This document shows, in pieces, positions 17,268 through 26,547 of a stretch of DNA of 48,283 nucleotides (positions are counted from its first letter, which is position 1; each line of letters starts with the position of its first letter). The translations under genes were made by a program, and so were the position numbers. The notes beneath the pieces are model-generated. The model saw nothing but the letters and a program-made list of their open reading frames with translations. It made no database searches and had not been told where the DNA came from. The DNA is from a bacterium. GTDB lineage: Bacteria; CG2-30-53-67. The stretch spans positions 1-48,283 of the forward strand of contig JAJRUP010000013.1 of NCBI GenBank assembly GCA_024277725.1, written 5' to 3'.

Positions 17268-17345
17268 CCCCCTCACCTCAGTCCTCTCCCCAAGGGGAGA
17301 GGAAGTATTCCTTCTCCCTGCGGGGAGAAGGTTAGGATGAGGGGG
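17268..17345. repeat. Palindromic intergenic element with CCCCCTCA ends
   Basis: The 78-bp element has imperfect 24-bp terminal inverted repeats (CCCCCTCACC... against the complement of ...GGATGAGGGGG). It also has two internal hairpins, CCTCTCCCC/GGGGAGAGG and CTTCTCCC/GGGGAGAAG. Elements of this appearance recur in intergenic DNA of many bacteria. It lies 62 bases after ftsY and may serve as its 3' end. It encodes no transposase. Confidence 0.8.
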
Positions 17346-17452
17346 ACGATCCCAACCGACAGTATAAAGTTGACAGGGCGATAGGCTTCGTGAAGGGGTT
17401 GCTCTCCCCCTTCGGAGGAGTTGGGAAATACTCTATAAAACGGATCTTTCAT

Positions 17453-17479
17453 TCCTGTCGATCCTGTTCATCCTGTCGA
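17453..17479. repeat. Three tandem 9-bp repeats, TCCTGTYSA type
   Basis: TCCTGTCGA, TCCTGTTCA and TCCTGTCGA are contiguous and followed by ACAGG, which can pair back with CCTGT. It is a second nonanucleotide family, distinct in sequence from the array at 3740. Confidence 0.75.
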
Positions 17480-17500
17480 ACAGGTTTGATCTTTGTTTTT

Positions 17501-17595
17501 AATCTCTTTTAGGGTCTAATTCCCCGCAGCTTGCTGCGAGTGATGTGCCGAATAGAGAAGTTGATACCCCGCTGCTTGCGGCGGGGTAGTTCATT
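17501..17595 (+). repeat. REP/BIME-like double-hairpin repeat, copy 1
   Basis: The 95-bp unit is almost identical to the reverse complement of 48068-48163; one substitution and one single-base indel are seen. It contains two hairpins with CTTG in the loop: CGCAG/CTGCG (17525-17538) and TACCCCGC/GCGGGGTA (17565-17588). This paired-palindrome structure resembles REP/BIME elements. No REP-associated transposase gene lies in the window. Confidence 0.85.
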
Positions 17596-17647
17596 TTTCT
17601 ATCTTTTCTCTTTTGCCTTCTCTCTTTCCATTTCCTTAGTTTTGCTT

Positions 17648-17674
17648 TTCTCTGTGTTCTCTGCGAGCTCTGTG
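17648..17674. repeat. Three tandem 9-bp repeats, NKCTCTGYG type
   Basis: TTCTCTGTG, TTCTCTGCG and AGCTCTGTG are contiguous and followed by GTGA. This third nonamer family lies between the REP-like unit and the 3' end of the flavoprotein gene. The remainder of the 17206-17705 gap is pyrimidine-rich and shows no gene. Confidence 0.65.
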
Positions 17675-17705
17675 GTGATTGCTTTTGTTTTTATCTTCTT
17701 CCGGT

Positions 17706-19094
17706 TCATCCGTTGGACCAATCGACCGGGAATATCTTCCCCGGATTCAGAATCCCCTGTGGGTCGAGGGCCTCTTTGACCTTCTGCATGGCGGAAAGAA
17801 GGGGAGGGGCGATCTCCATCCCGATGAATCTTGATTTGACCATGCCGATACCGTGCTCCGCCGAGATCGTTCCTTCCAGGCGCAGCACCTCCCGAAAGAT
17901 CTCCACCACGCAGGCCTCCGCTTCCTCCTTCCGGGAGGCCTCGGTCAGGATGTTGACGTGGAGGTTCCCGTCGCCTGCATGGCCGAAGGTCAGGATCCGC
18001 ATCTTCCTTTCCCGTGCCAGTGCCTGCAGGTAATCAAGAATCTCCGGAACCCGGCTGCGCGGTACGGCGATATCCTCATTGACCTTGGTCAAGCCCATGC
18101 GGTTGATCGCCTGTGAGATGGATCGGCGGGCCTTCCAGAGACGTTCTCCCTCGGTGCGGTCCGCGGCCGACAGGATGTGGACGGCCCCCTCTTCACGGCA
18201 GATCCCTTCAATCCGTGCGATCCCCCGGTCGGTCTCCTCCGGTCCTCCGTCGACCTCAATCAGCAGGTAGGCCGCTCCATGGGCGGGCAGGTCCAGACGG
18301 AACTGCTTTTCCACCGCTTCCACACAGCTTCCATCCATGAATTCCAGGGTGCTCGGAATGATCCGGGCGGCAATCGTCCGGGCGACGGTCCGGCCGGCAT
18401 CCCGGTGGTTCGCAAAGACGGCCAGGGCCGTGCGGCACGTTTCCGGTTTGGGGATCAATCGCAACGTGATTTCCGTCACCACCGCGAGGGTCCCCTCGGA
18501 CCCGACGAGGAGACGTGTCATGTCATAGCCTACGACCCCCTTCACGGTCTTGACACCGGGACGGATGATTTCGCCGGAAGGAAGCACCGCTTCCAGTCCC
18601 AGTACGTAATCGCGTGTGACACCGTACTTGAGGGAGCGAAGTCCACCGGCGCCGGTCGCCACGTTGCCTCCGAGTGTGGAAAATGCCATGCTCCCCGGAT
18701 CGGGCGGATAGAAAAGGTCCATTATCTCTACGGACTTCTGAAAGACCCCGTTGACGACACCCGGCTCGACCACGGCATAAAGGTCTTCCGGAACGATCTT
18801 TTTGATCCGGTTCATGCGGGTCATCACCAAAGAGACTCCGCCTTGCACCGGCACCGAACCCCCGGCGAAACCCGAACCGGCCCCCCGGGGATAGAGGGGA
18901 ATCCCCTCACGGTTGCAGATCGACAGGATCCTGGAAACTTCCTCGGTACATTCAGGATAGAGGATGATCTGCGGTTTGTATTGTACCTGTGTGGCGTCGT
19001 AGGCATGGCTGATGCGGCCCTCGGGAGAAGTGTCCACATCTTCCTCGCCGACGATTTTGCTAAACTCTTTAATGAGATCCGGGCCGATTGTCAT
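17706..19094 (-). CDS. FAD-linked oxidase, GlcD / D-lactate dehydrogenase family
   Basis: The 462-residue flavoprotein has an N-terminal FAD-binding PCMH domain with PRGAGSGFAGGSVP, DPGSMAFSTLGGNVATGAGG (about 131-150) and VGSEGTLAVVTE. Its C-terminal domain has FGHAGDGNLHVNI and EHGIGMVKS. The family oxidises 2-hydroxy acids such as glycolate or D-lactate to 2-oxo acids. No GlcE or GlcF (iron-sulfur) partner is adjacent, so it may work alone or with an unlinked subunit. AAAGGA precedes the ATG. The substrate cannot be assigned. Confidence 0.9.
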   Translation of the reverse strand: MTIGPDLIKEFSKIVGEEDVDTSPEGRISHAYDATQVQYKPQIILYPECTEEVSRILSICNREGIPLYPRGAGSGFAGGSVPVQGGVSLVMTRMNRIKKIVPEDLYAVVEPGVVNGVFQKSVEIMDLFYPPDPGSMAFSTLGGNVATGAGGLRSLKYGVTRDYVLGLEAVLPSGEIIRPGVKTVKGVVGYDMTRLLVGSEGTLAVVTEITLRLIPKPETCRTALAVFANHRDAGRTVARTIAARIIPSTLEFMDGSCVEAVEKQFRLDLPAHGAAYLLIEVDGGPEETDRGIARIEGICREEGAVHILSAADRTEGERLWKARRSISQAINRMGLTKVNEDIAVPRSRVPEILDYLQALARERKMRILTFGHAGDGNLHVNILTEASRKEEAEACVVEIFREVLRLEGTISAEHGIGMVKSRFIGMEIAPPLLSAMQKVKEALDPQGILNPGKIFPVDWSNG

Positions 19095-19396
19095 GGTCGG
19101 TTCCTTTGCAGGGTGTTTTTTTAGTTTGAAGACTTTGTGTGCTCACTCAATGGAGAGATCTTAACGCAAATGGGAGGCAACTTGCAAACGGGAAGGTACT
19201 TTATGAGAAATGTCACGAACAAGAACTCTTGCCTGTACCTGGAGGATCTTGGGGGGCAATTCTTTATTGTTGACAAAGGGGATTGTGCTGTGACCTCGTG
19301 GGTCGTGGGAATGAGCAAAGTTCATTAAGATGGTGCATTTGTCAATATCAAGGATTTGATCCTCCGGGGAGCTTTTTCCGTACGTGAGGCTGCCTT
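19095..19396. other. Non-coding gap between the flavoprotein and smc genes
   Basis: Only a 63-codon frame without a ribosome binding site or recognisable product is present. The left part must hold the minus-strand promoter of the flavoprotein gene; I see no convincing hexamers and no terminator hairpin after smc. Confidence 0.5.
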
Positions 19397-22300
19397 TTAT
19401 GCGGTCATTTGTGCTTCGTGTCCGTCGTTAAAGCGGACCGAGACCATCTTGGAGACTCCCGGTTCCTGCATGGTAATGCCGTAAAGGGCGTCTGCCTGTT
19501 CCATGGTGTTTTTGTTGTGCGTGATGACGATAAACTGAGTCTTCTCGCTCATCTGTCTGAGCATCTCCGTGTATCGGTTGACGTTCGCATCGTCGAGAGG
19601 CGCATCCACCTCGTCCAGCAGGCAGAAGGGACTCGGTTTGACGAGAAATCCCGCAAAGATCAGGGCCACGGCGGTCAGTGCTTTTTCCCCGCCGGAGAGG
19701 AGTGACAGTTGTTGCAGTTTTTTGCCGGGAGGTTGCGCGATAATCTCGATTCCGGCATCCAGGACGTCCTCTCCTTCATCCAGCTTCAGTTCCGCCTGAC
19801 CTCCCTGGAAGAGGGTTGTGAAAACCTTCTTGAACTTCTCGTTGATGGCATCGAAGGCCTCCTGAAAACGTTGTCTGGAGGTACGGTTGATTTTCCGTAT
19901 GGCGGCCATCAGGCTGTTGACCGACTCCTGCAGGTCTGCCTCTTGTTCCGTCAGGAAGTCGAAACGTTCCTGCAAGGCATTGTATTCTTCGATGGCGGTG
20001 ATGTTGACTGCACCCATCTGGTTGATCTTCCTGTTCAGTTCCTCTAACCGTTCTTCGGCAACCGGTCGGTCGAGTTCCATGTCCAGATAGGAGGGAAAGA
20101 TCGCTGTCAGGTCGACCTGATATCTTTCCTGAATTCTTGCGAGGAGCTGTTCCATCTTCATTGATTGTTCGGTCCGCCGCACGTCGAGGCTATGGAGTTC
20201 CCGGTTGAGCGTTTCCGTTCGTAGGCGCAACTCCTTGAAGGCCTCCTGTTCTTTATGTAACTCGTTGCGTCTCTTTTCGAAGAAATCCTGCTCACGAACG
20301 AGACGGGTGCGGGCTTCCTCCCGGGTGTCGAGAAGGTCGTGGATCCTCGATGCGGCGGCGGTTTTTTCTTCCTCCACCTGGACGATTCGCCTTTGTGCCT
20401 CTTCAATTTCCCGACGGCGGGCGGTGATCAGGTTGTGGAGGTTTTCAAGATTCCGTCGGTTGTTTTCCGCATGGGAATGAAGAGAGGCGCTTTTTTCCCT
20501 GTCCGCGGCGATCCGGACGCGTGCTTCCGTGATGTTTTTTCTCTGCTCTTCGATGCCGGTCCGCAACTCCCCGATTTCCTGCAGGAGGGCTGTTGTGGAG
20601 GATTCCAGCAAGAGCTGTTTTTCCTGCAGATCTCCCAGCTCGCCCCGAAGGACGGTGAGATGCTCTTCCGTGGTCGCAATCTCCAGAGCCCGGGTTTCAT
20701 CCTCCCGCGCAAGACTCTCAATCTTCCGGTCGAGATATTCCACTTCATGTTGGAGGGAGGAGACCTCTTTCTCCTCTTCCCGGCTTGCCCGCTCCATGGC
20801 TTCCAGTGCCGTGAGCTGTTCTCCCTTTTGCTGCCGGATATCGGCGATCTCCTGCTGTAGCCGGTCCCGTTCTTCCACGGTCTGTTGCAGCCGGTTTTTC
20901 AGGGACTCCAGGGAATGGGTGAGTTCTCGAATCTCCCGTTTTCTGCGGATAAAACCGCCACCTTTCTGCCGGGAGATCCCCCCTTCGATCGCACCGGATG
21001 GATCGAGGACCTCCCCATTCAGGGTCACCAGGGTGCGGCGAAATCCGTTTGTACGGAAGAGGGAGACCGCCTGCTCCAGATCCTCCATAACGACAACGCT
21101 TCCTAAAAGATACTCCGCGACACCCCGGTATTCCGGCGCAAAACGGACCAGTTGAAGGGCTTCACCGATAACCCCCGTTCCTTCACGAACGACAAAGGGA
21201 GTGCGATCCTTGAGCTTCGGTTGCAGGGGAATAAAGGAACCCCGTCCGATCTGATGTTCCTTCAGGTGGGCGACGGAGCGGAGGGCATCGTCCAGATCGT
21301 CGATAATCAGGCTCTGATAACGGTTGCTGATGGCCGCTTCAATGGCGGTTTCCACCTGCGGGTCGGTCTCGAAGATATCGGCCACAAAGGAGTGAAAGCG
21401 GGGAAGATCCGGGTTTTGCTCCGGTGTGTGATCTCTGACGAGCGTCCGGATGCCGTCATCATAACCTTCCAGATTTTCCTGGAGTTCCTGAAGGGTTTCC
21501 AGACGGGAGCTTTCCTGGCCGATCTGTTCCCGGAGTTGGGAAACTTTTTCCATGACAACCGTCAGGGCCTCCTGTTTCTGTTCAAGGTGTTGCAGGACGG
21601 CATTGTAGCCGGCACGTGCGGAATCTACGCGGTCTTTGTGGGCACGGAGGGCTTCCTCCTTCTCCGCAAGGCGTTGACGATTCCCGGTGAGGAGCCCCAT
21701 CTGCTCAGTCCGGTTCCGGTCATAACCGCTGTGTTCTTCAATCAGAGTTTCCTGTCGCTGCAAGAGGTTCTCGATCCGGTTCTTCAGAACGCCGATCTGC
21801 TGTTTCAGGTCAAAGAGACGGTTCTTCTCCACTTCCAGGGTCTGTTCCTTTTCATCACGCACGGCCCGTCGGGCATCACAGGCGTTTACCTTTTCCCGGA
21901 GGGCTTCTTCCTCTGCTTCGTTGCGTGCCGAAAGGGCGCGTCGTTCCTCCTCCAGCCGGGCGATATTTTCTTCAATTTCGACGATCTCCTCTTTTAGCCG
22001 GCGGATCTCTTTTTCGGCCCCTTCGCCGACGGAGTGGAGGTGTGCGATGTTCCCGTTTAAAACTTCGATGCGGTTCTCTTCACCGGTGATGTTCGACTCG
22101 ATCTCCCGGACTTCCTCCTGCAGGAGGCCTAATGCCTTTTCCCGGTCGAGCACGTCCAGTTCCAGGTCCTCGATCTGTGTCTCTTTGGCGGCGGAAAGGG
22201 TGAGTAACTCGGTTTCTTCTTTCTTGTTTTTTGCAAACTGCCCTTCCAGCTTATCCCATGCCTCCCGCAAGGAGGAATAGTCGCGGGAGGAGAGATGAAG

Positions 22301-22987
22301 TTCCACCTCCCGGATCTCCTCTTTGTATTTTTTGTACCGTTCGGCCTTCCGGGCTTGACGGTTCAGGGAATTTCTCTGACGGGTAACCTCTGCGATGATA
22401 TCCCGGACACGGGAAAGGTTGTCCTGTGTCCGTTCCAGCTTACGGAGGGCTTCATCCTTGCGGGCCTTGTATTTGGAGATGCCGGCGGCCTCTTCGAAAA
22501 GGTACCGCCGTTCTTTGGGTTTTGCATTCAGGATGGAGGAGATGTTTTCTTGTCCGATAATCGAATAGGCCTTGGCTCCCATACCGGTATCCATAAAAAG
22601 TTCCCGGATATCGCTCAACCGACAGGGGATCCGGTTGATCAGGTATTCGCTTTCACCGGAACGGTAATAGCGCCGTGTAATTTGTACCTCTTCAAAAGCG
22701 GAGAAGTCATTCGTTCCGCTGGGATCGAGGTCCGTCACCACAAGATTCACTTCGGCCATCCCCATGGGGACCCGTGAACGGGTGCCGCTGAAGATGATGT
22801 CCTCCATCTTCTCACCACGGATCTGTTTGGCGCTCTGTTCGCCCAACACCCACCGGACGGCATCGGAAATATTACTTTTTCCACACCCGTTGGGGCCGAC
22901 AATGGCGGTGATCCCCCGTTGGAAATTGACTTTCGTTCTTTCCGCAAAGGATTTGAAACCCGTAACCTCGATGCTTTTAAATCGCAT
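19397..22987 (-). CDS. smc: Chromosome segregation ATPase SMC
   Basis: The 1196-residue protein has the complete SMC architecture: Walker A GPNGCGKSN (31-39), long coiled coils, a hinge around 510-650, ABC signature LLSGGEKAL (about 1096-1104) and Walker B CLLDEVDAPLDD (about 1122-1133). It compacts and segregates the chromosome as a dimer with ScpA/ScpB, which are not in this window. ATG 22987 (MRFKSIEVTGFKSF) matches the family N terminus and has AGGGAGA seven bases upstream; longer upstream frames are not coding. It has its own promoter. Confidence 0.97.
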   Translation of the reverse strand: MRFKSIEVTGFKSFAERTKVNFQRGITAIVGPNGCGKSNISDAVRWVLGEQSAKQIRGEKMEDIIFSGTRSRVPMGMAEVNLVVTDLDPSGTNDFSAFEEVQITRRYYRSGESEYLINRIPCRLSDIRELFMDTGMGAKAYSIIGQENISSILNAKPKERRYLFEEAAGISKYKARKDEALRKLERTQDNLSRVRDIIAEVTRQRNSLNRQARKAERYKKYKEEIREVELHLSSRDYSSLREAWDKLEGQFAKNKKEETELLTLSAAKETQIEDLELDVLDREKALGLLQEEVREIESNITGEENRIEVLNGNIAHLHSVGEGAEKEIRRLKEEIVEIEENIARLEEERRALSARNEAEEEALREKVNACDARRAVRDEKEQTLEVEKNRLFDLKQQIGVLKNRIENLLQRQETLIEEHSGYDRNRTEQMGLLTGNRQRLAEKEEALRAHKDRVDSARAGYNAVLQHLEQKQEALTVVMEKVSQLREQIGQESSRLETLQELQENLEGYDDGIRTLVRDHTPEQNPDLPRFHSFVADIFETDPQVETAIEAAISNRYQSLIIDDLDDALRSVAHLKEHQIGRGSFIPLQPKLKDRTPFVVREGTGVIGEALQLVRFAPEYRGVAEYLLGSVVVMEDLEQAVSLFRTNGFRRTLVTLNGEVLDPSGAIEGGISRQKGGGFIRRKREIRELTHSLESLKNRLQQTVEERDRLQQEIADIRQQKGEQLTALEAMERASREEEKEVSSLQHEVEYLDRKIESLAREDETRALEIATTEEHLTVLRGELGDLQEKQLLLESSTTALLQEIGELRTGIEEQRKNITEARVRIAADREKSASLHSHAENNRRNLENLHNLITARRREIEEAQRRIVQVEEEKTAAASRIHDLLDTREEARTRLVREQDFFEKRRNELHKEQEAFKELRLRTETLNRELHSLDVRRTEQSMKMEQLLARIQERYQVDLTAIFPSYLDMELDRPVAEERLEELNRKINQMGAVNITAIEEYNALQERFDFLTEQEADLQESVNSLMAAIRKINRTSRQRFQEAFDAINEKFKKVFTTLFQGGQAELKLDEGEDVLDAGIEIIAQPPGKKLQQLSLLSGGEKALTAVALIFAGFLVKPSPFCLLDEVDAPLDDANVNRYTEMLRQMSEKTQFIVITHNKNTMEQADALYGITMQEPGVSKMVSVRFNDGHEAQMTA

Positions 22988-23019
22988 GACCGGTCTCCCT
23001 TTTTGTAAATTTGCGTGGA

Positions 23020-23048
23020 GGTATAGCATAAAGCCGATGTAATGTAAA
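23020..23048 (-). promoter_or_regulatory. Sigma70-like promoter for smc
   Basis: Minus strand: TTTACA (23048-23043), 17-base spacer, TATACC (23025-23020), 33 bases before the smc ATG. It is back-to-back with the DUF4388 promoter. Confidence 0.55.
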
Positions 23049-23145
23049 GAGAAAAATACAACAAAATGATCCCCATGGCACGAATACCACAATATCTTGT
23101 GTGATTTGTTCTGCTTATGAACGTCATTGTTTTGAAATAAATATT

Positions 23146-23174
23146 TTGACATATTCGGAAAAGGATGAAATAAT
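23146..23174 (+). promoter_or_regulatory. Sigma70-like promoter for the DUF4388 gene
   Basis: TTGACA (23146-23151), 17-base spacer, AATAAT (23169-23174), 38 bases before the ATG at 23212. Confidence 0.7.
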
Positions 23175-23211
23175 GATTTTAGATACTTGAGGATAACGGG
23201 AGGAGGAAAAG

Positions 23212-23667
23212 ATGGCCCATTTCGCTGACGGATACACACTGGAAGATATTCTTTTGATCACCTCCTTGCAACAAAAAACCGGTGAGCTGACACTGGAGAC
23301 GGATCGTGGTAAGGGGACTCTGCGGTTTCTCAACGGCAATATCGTCGATTCCGATTCGCCGAGTTCGACGGCCATTGGTGATCTTCTGGTTTTGAAAGGG
23401 ATGGTCACACAGCAGGATGTTGAGAACTCTCTGCAAAAGCAGCGGAGCAATCCCAAAAGCGGGAAGTTAGGGAAGATCTTTGTGGAAGAGGGCCGGGTCG
23501 ATAATTACTGTATCCAGACCATGGTCAAGGAACAGATTTTTTCCGCGATCCAGGATTTCAGTACTTGGAAGAATGTCTGTTTTACCTTCCAGGAGAAGGA
23601 GGTCGTCGCTTCCGATGATATCCACGTCAGCCTGACCGACATCATTGACCGGATGGCCGTCGATTAG
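23212..23667 (+). CDS. DUF4388 domain protein
   Basis: The 151-residue protein starts with the DUF4388 (PatA N-terminal-like) pattern: a helix 'L.DIL..L....TGELTLE', then a beta hairpin ending 'LRFLNGNIVDSDS' and a helix around AIGDLLVLKG. Family members often sit in regulatory or gliding-motility systems of delta-type bacteria and lack a catalytic site. GGAGG precedes the ATG. The gene is monocistronic, with a strong promoter and an intrinsic terminator 28 bases after the stop. The function is unknown. Confidence 0.85.
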   Translation: MAHFADGYTLEDILLITSLQQKTGELTLETDRGKGTLRFLNGNIVDSDSPSSTAIGDLLVLKGMVTQQDVENSLQKQRSNPKSGKLGKIFVEEGRVDNYCIQTMVKEQIFSAIQDFSTWKNVCFTFQEKEVVASDDIHVSLTDIIDRMAVD

Positions 23668-23694
23668 CGTTCATCCGTTTTTCGGCTCGAACCG

Positions 23695-23728
23695 ACCTGC
23701 CCGGGAAAGTTTCCGGGCAGGTTTTTTT
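23695..23728 (+). terminator. Intrinsic terminator after the DUF4388 gene
   Basis: A 10-bp GC-rich stem ACCTGCCCGG/CCGGGCAGGT with a short loop is followed directly by a run of seven T. Confidence 0.93.
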
Positions 23729-23772
23729 GTCCTGGTCCGGTTTCCCTGCCACGGGGACGTGGAAAAAAAAGA

Positions 23773-23800
23773 TTGTCAAAACTATGATTTTGCGTTATCT
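23773..23800 (+). promoter_or_regulatory. Candidate promoter for htrA
   Basis: TTGTCA (23773-23778), 16-base spacer, TTATCT (23795-23800), about 90 bases before the start. The -10 is moderate. No CIRCE or other heat-shock operator was recognised. Confidence 0.4.
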
Positions 23801-23892
23801 AAGTAGAAAATCGCCGGCTCCCCGGCATCCCATTCCTTTTTGTCGAAGAATGGACGCCGGATATTATGATGTTATTATGGAGGTGTTATACG

Positions 23893-25419
23893 ATGGGTAG
23901 GCAAAAAACTGCAACTTTTCTCTTTGCCGTTGTCATGTCGTTTCTGTGCGGATTGTTGATGTCCGCCTATCTGGGGTGGACCCCGTCTGTTAACGCAGCC
24001 TTTGATTTTTTCAAGCCCCGTGAAGTGGCCCCTCCACAGAAAGAGGCTGCCAGGGAATCCCAAACCTCCCATCCTCTTCCGATCCGTTCGGCGGGGACCG
24101 TCTCTTTCGTCGACCTGGTCAAGAAGGAAAAGCCCGCCGTGGTGAATATCAGCACTACGCAAGTGGTGAAACAGAAGGGGTTTAATCACCCCCGCATGGA
24201 TCGGGGACAAAACCCCCTGGATGAATTTTTCGGGGATGATTTCTTCCGGAGATTTTTCGGGGATCAACCCCCCCGTGAATTCAAATCGAAAAGCCTCGGT
24301 TCCGGTTTCATTATCGACAAGGCGGGATATATCCTGACCAACAATCATGTCATCGAGAACGCCACGGAGATTACAGTCAAACTCTCCAATGAAAAGGAAT
24401 TCAAAGCGGAACTGGTCGGGCGCGACCCCAAAACGGATATCGCCGTCATCAAGATTGAAGATACCCAGGACCTCCCGGTGGTCAATATCGGGAATTCCGA
24501 CAAGCTTGAGGTGGGGGAATGGGTTGTGGCAATCGGCAATCCCTTCGGCCTGGAACAGACCGTAACGGCCGGCATCGTCAGCGCAAAGGGGCGGGTCATC
24601 GGATCCGGTCCTTACGATAACTTCATTCAGACCGATGCCTCGATCAATCCCGGAAACAGCGGGGGGCCTCTCTTTAACGTTCACGGGGAGGTGATCGGGA
24701 TCAACACGGCCATTGTTGCAAGCGGTCAGGGGATCGGTTTTGCCATCCCCATCAATGTGGCCATGGATATCCTGCCGCAATTGAAGGAGAAAGGGAGTGT
24801 CACCCGGGGGTGGCTGGGAGTGATGGTTCAGCACATTACCCCCGATATTGCGGAAAGCATGAATCTGAAGAATATCGACGGTGCCCTCGTTGCGGAAGTT
24901 GTCAAAGGCGGACCGGCGGGAAAAGCCGGTTTGAAACGGGGGGATGTCATCATCCGGTTCGACGGGAAGAAGATCGGCAAGATGCGGGATCTTCCTTCAA
25001 TGGTCGCCTACACACCGGTCGGCAAGGAAGTGAAGTTGGTTCTGCTGCGCAGGGGAAAGGAAAAGACCTTCGTCGTGAAGATCGGGGAACTGAAAGAGGA
25101 TAAGATTGTCCGGCAGGAGGAGGAAGCCGTCGGTGATCTGGGTATCAAGGTCCAGGGGATTACGCCGGAACTGGCCGACTATTTTGATCTGCAAACGGAT
25201 GAAGGGGTCGTCGTCGTCAGTGTGGAGCGATACAGTCCGGGAGCCGAGGCCGGGATCCGGCGGGGAGATATCATCCAGGAGGTGAATCAAAAACCGGTCC
25301 GCACGCTTCAGGACTATCGGCAGGCACTGAGCATGAAAAAACAAGGAGAGCCCTCACTCTTCTGGGTCAAACGGGGATCAAACACACTCTACTTTGCCGT
25401 GCGAAGTGAGAAGAAATAG
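23893..25419 (+). CDS. degP: Periplasmic serine protease HtrA/DegP (Do family)
   Basis: The 508-residue S1C protease and chaperone has an N-terminal signal sequence or anchor (about 6-36). The trypsin-like domain carries catalytic His152 (TNNHVIE), Asp182 (TDIAVIK) and Ser256 (NPGNSGGPL). Two PDZ domains follow, about 285-375 and 395-495. It degrades or refolds damaged envelope proteins. GGAGG nine bases before ATG 23893 supports this start over 23866. It is flanked by its own candidate promoter and a convergent small gene. Confidence 0.95.
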   Translation: MGRQKTATFLFAVVMSFLCGLLMSAYLGWTPSVNAAFDFFKPREVAPPQKEAARESQTSHPLPIRSAGTVSFVDLVKKEKPAVVNISTTQVVKQKGFNHPRMDRGQNPLDEFFGDDFFRRFFGDQPPREFKSKSLGSGFIIDKAGYILTNNHVIENATEITVKLSNEKEFKAELVGRDPKTDIAVIKIEDTQDLPVVNIGNSDKLEVGEWVVAIGNPFGLEQTVTAGIVSAKGRVIGSGPYDNFIQTDASINPGNSGGPLFNVHGEVIGINTAIVASGQGIGFAIPINVAMDILPQLKEKGSVTRGWLGVMVQHITPDIAESMNLKNIDGALVAEVVKGGPAGKAGLKRGDVIIRFDGKKIGKMRDLPSMVAYTPVGKEVKLVLLRRGKEKTFVVKIGELKEDKIVRQEEEAVGDLGIKVQGITPELADYFDLQTDEGVVVVSVERYSPGAEAGIRRGDIIQEVNQKPVRTLQDYRQALSMKKQGEPSLFWVKRGSNTLYFAVRSEKK

Positions 25420-25446
25420 CACCACACTGTTTGTACACAGGATCAT

Positions 25447-25821
25447 TCAATAACCCGGCACCCAGACATTTTCCCAGTAGCCGTTGTCCACGTAGTCCTG
25501 TACATAGTGTCCTTCGATAAACCTGCCGTAGCCGTCATAATGTCCGGGTACCCAGAATCGCCTCCAGCGCTGTTGCGGGATCCATCGCTTCTCATAATGT
25601 CCCGGGGACGGGGCGACTGAGGTATAACCTGCGGCAGGCCGGCAGGTCGGTTGCCCGTAGGCGGGCGGGGTGCTGATCAGGCGGTTCAATAAAAGCATCG
25701 ATGCCGCACCGATCGCCACGCCCTGCCAGCGATGTCGACTTCGGTCTCCCGCCGTGGCCGGGGAGACGAACATGACGCCGACCAGAAGGACGGACATGAA
25801 AAATGCCGTTGTTCTTTTCAT
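25447..25821 (-). CDS. Small secreted protein rich in Trp/Tyr/Gly repeats
   Basis: The 124-residue protein has a clear signal peptide (about 1-24, ending ATA-G). The C-terminal half carries repeated aromatic motifs (GHYEKRWIP, FWVPGHYD, EGHYVQDY, WENVWVPGY) similar in style to YXWGXW-type periplasmic proteins. A GA/LL membrane-like stretch lies around 36-50. The role is unknown, perhaps envelope-associated. AGGAGG precedes ATG 25821; the longer in-frame start at 25884 has no better support. It converges on htrA with 27 bases between the stops. Confidence 0.75.
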   Translation of the reverse strand: MKRTTAFFMSVLLVGVMFVSPATAGDRSRHRWQGVAIGAASMLLLNRLISTPPAYGQPTCRPAAGYTSVAPSPGHYEKRWIPQQRWRRFWVPGHYDGYGRFIEGHYVQDYVDNGYWENVWVPGY

Positions 25822-25990
25822 CTTTTCCTCCTTTCCTGGCTGAAAAGGTTGTCCGGTTTCTCCGGGACCCATTGTCTCTTTCAATGAGTTATACGGGAGA
25901 ACCGATTCCTTTATTCATTTTCCGTGGACAGACGCTGCATTTTTGAGTATAAAAGTACTGTCTGACGTAATTTGAAGGACAGATGCCGTA

Positions 25991-26530
25991 ATGAAAACCG
26001 GATGGATCATTCTTGTGGCTTTTTGCATCTGCTTCCAGACCGGTGGGGTAAGGGAGACGGAAGGTGCTGCCATGACATTTGAGATGACCTGTTCGGCCTT
26101 TCAACAGGAAGAACGGATTCCCGTGCAGTACACCTGTGATGGGGAAAACGTTTCTCCGGCGCTGACATGGAATTCTCCACCGGTGGGGACGGCCTCCTTT
26201 GTACTGGTTTGCGATGATCCTGATGCCCCGGCGGGGACCTGGACCCACTGGCTGGTCTATAACATCCCGGCCGGAAGCAGGGGACTTGCGGAAGCCGTCC
26301 CGAAAAAGGAAAGTCTTGCCGACGGTACCCTCCAGGGGATCAACGATTTTAAACGAACCGGTTATGGCGGTCCGTGTCCGCCGGGGGGAACCCACCGTTA
26401 TTATTTCAAATTGTACGCCTTAGACTGCAAATTGGATCTGCCGCCCGGTGCAATCCGAAAGTCGCTGCTTCACGCGATGGAAGGGCATATCCTCGGAAAG
26501 GCGGTGCTGATGGGACGTTATAAACGCTGA
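25991..26530 (+). CDS. YbhB/YbcL family Raf-kinase-inhibitor-like (PEBP) protein, exported
   Basis: The 179-residue protein has a signal peptide (about 1-28) and a PEBP fold, shown by CDGENVSPALTW, DDPDAPAGTWTHW and GPCPPGGTHRYYFKLYALD. Eukaryotic PEBPs bind phospholipid headgroups and kinases; the bacterial role is unclear. GAAGGA lies upstream of ATG. It is 17 bases before the TlpA-like gene, suggesting co-transcription. Confidence 0.9.
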   Translation: MKTGWIILVAFCICFQTGGVRETEGAAMTFEMTCSAFQQEERIPVQYTCDGENVSPALTWNSPPVGTASFVLVCDDPDAPAGTWTHWLVYNIPAGSRGLAEAVPKKESLADGTLQGINDFKRTGYGGPCPPGGTHRYYFKLYALDCKLDLPPGAIRKSLLHAMEGHILGKAVLMGRYKR

Positions 26531-26547
26531 CGACAAGGATCATCAAG

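Noticed and set aside
19137-19328. 63-codon frame between the flavoprotein and smc genes
   Set aside because: No binding site and no family resemblance; composition like intergenic DNA.
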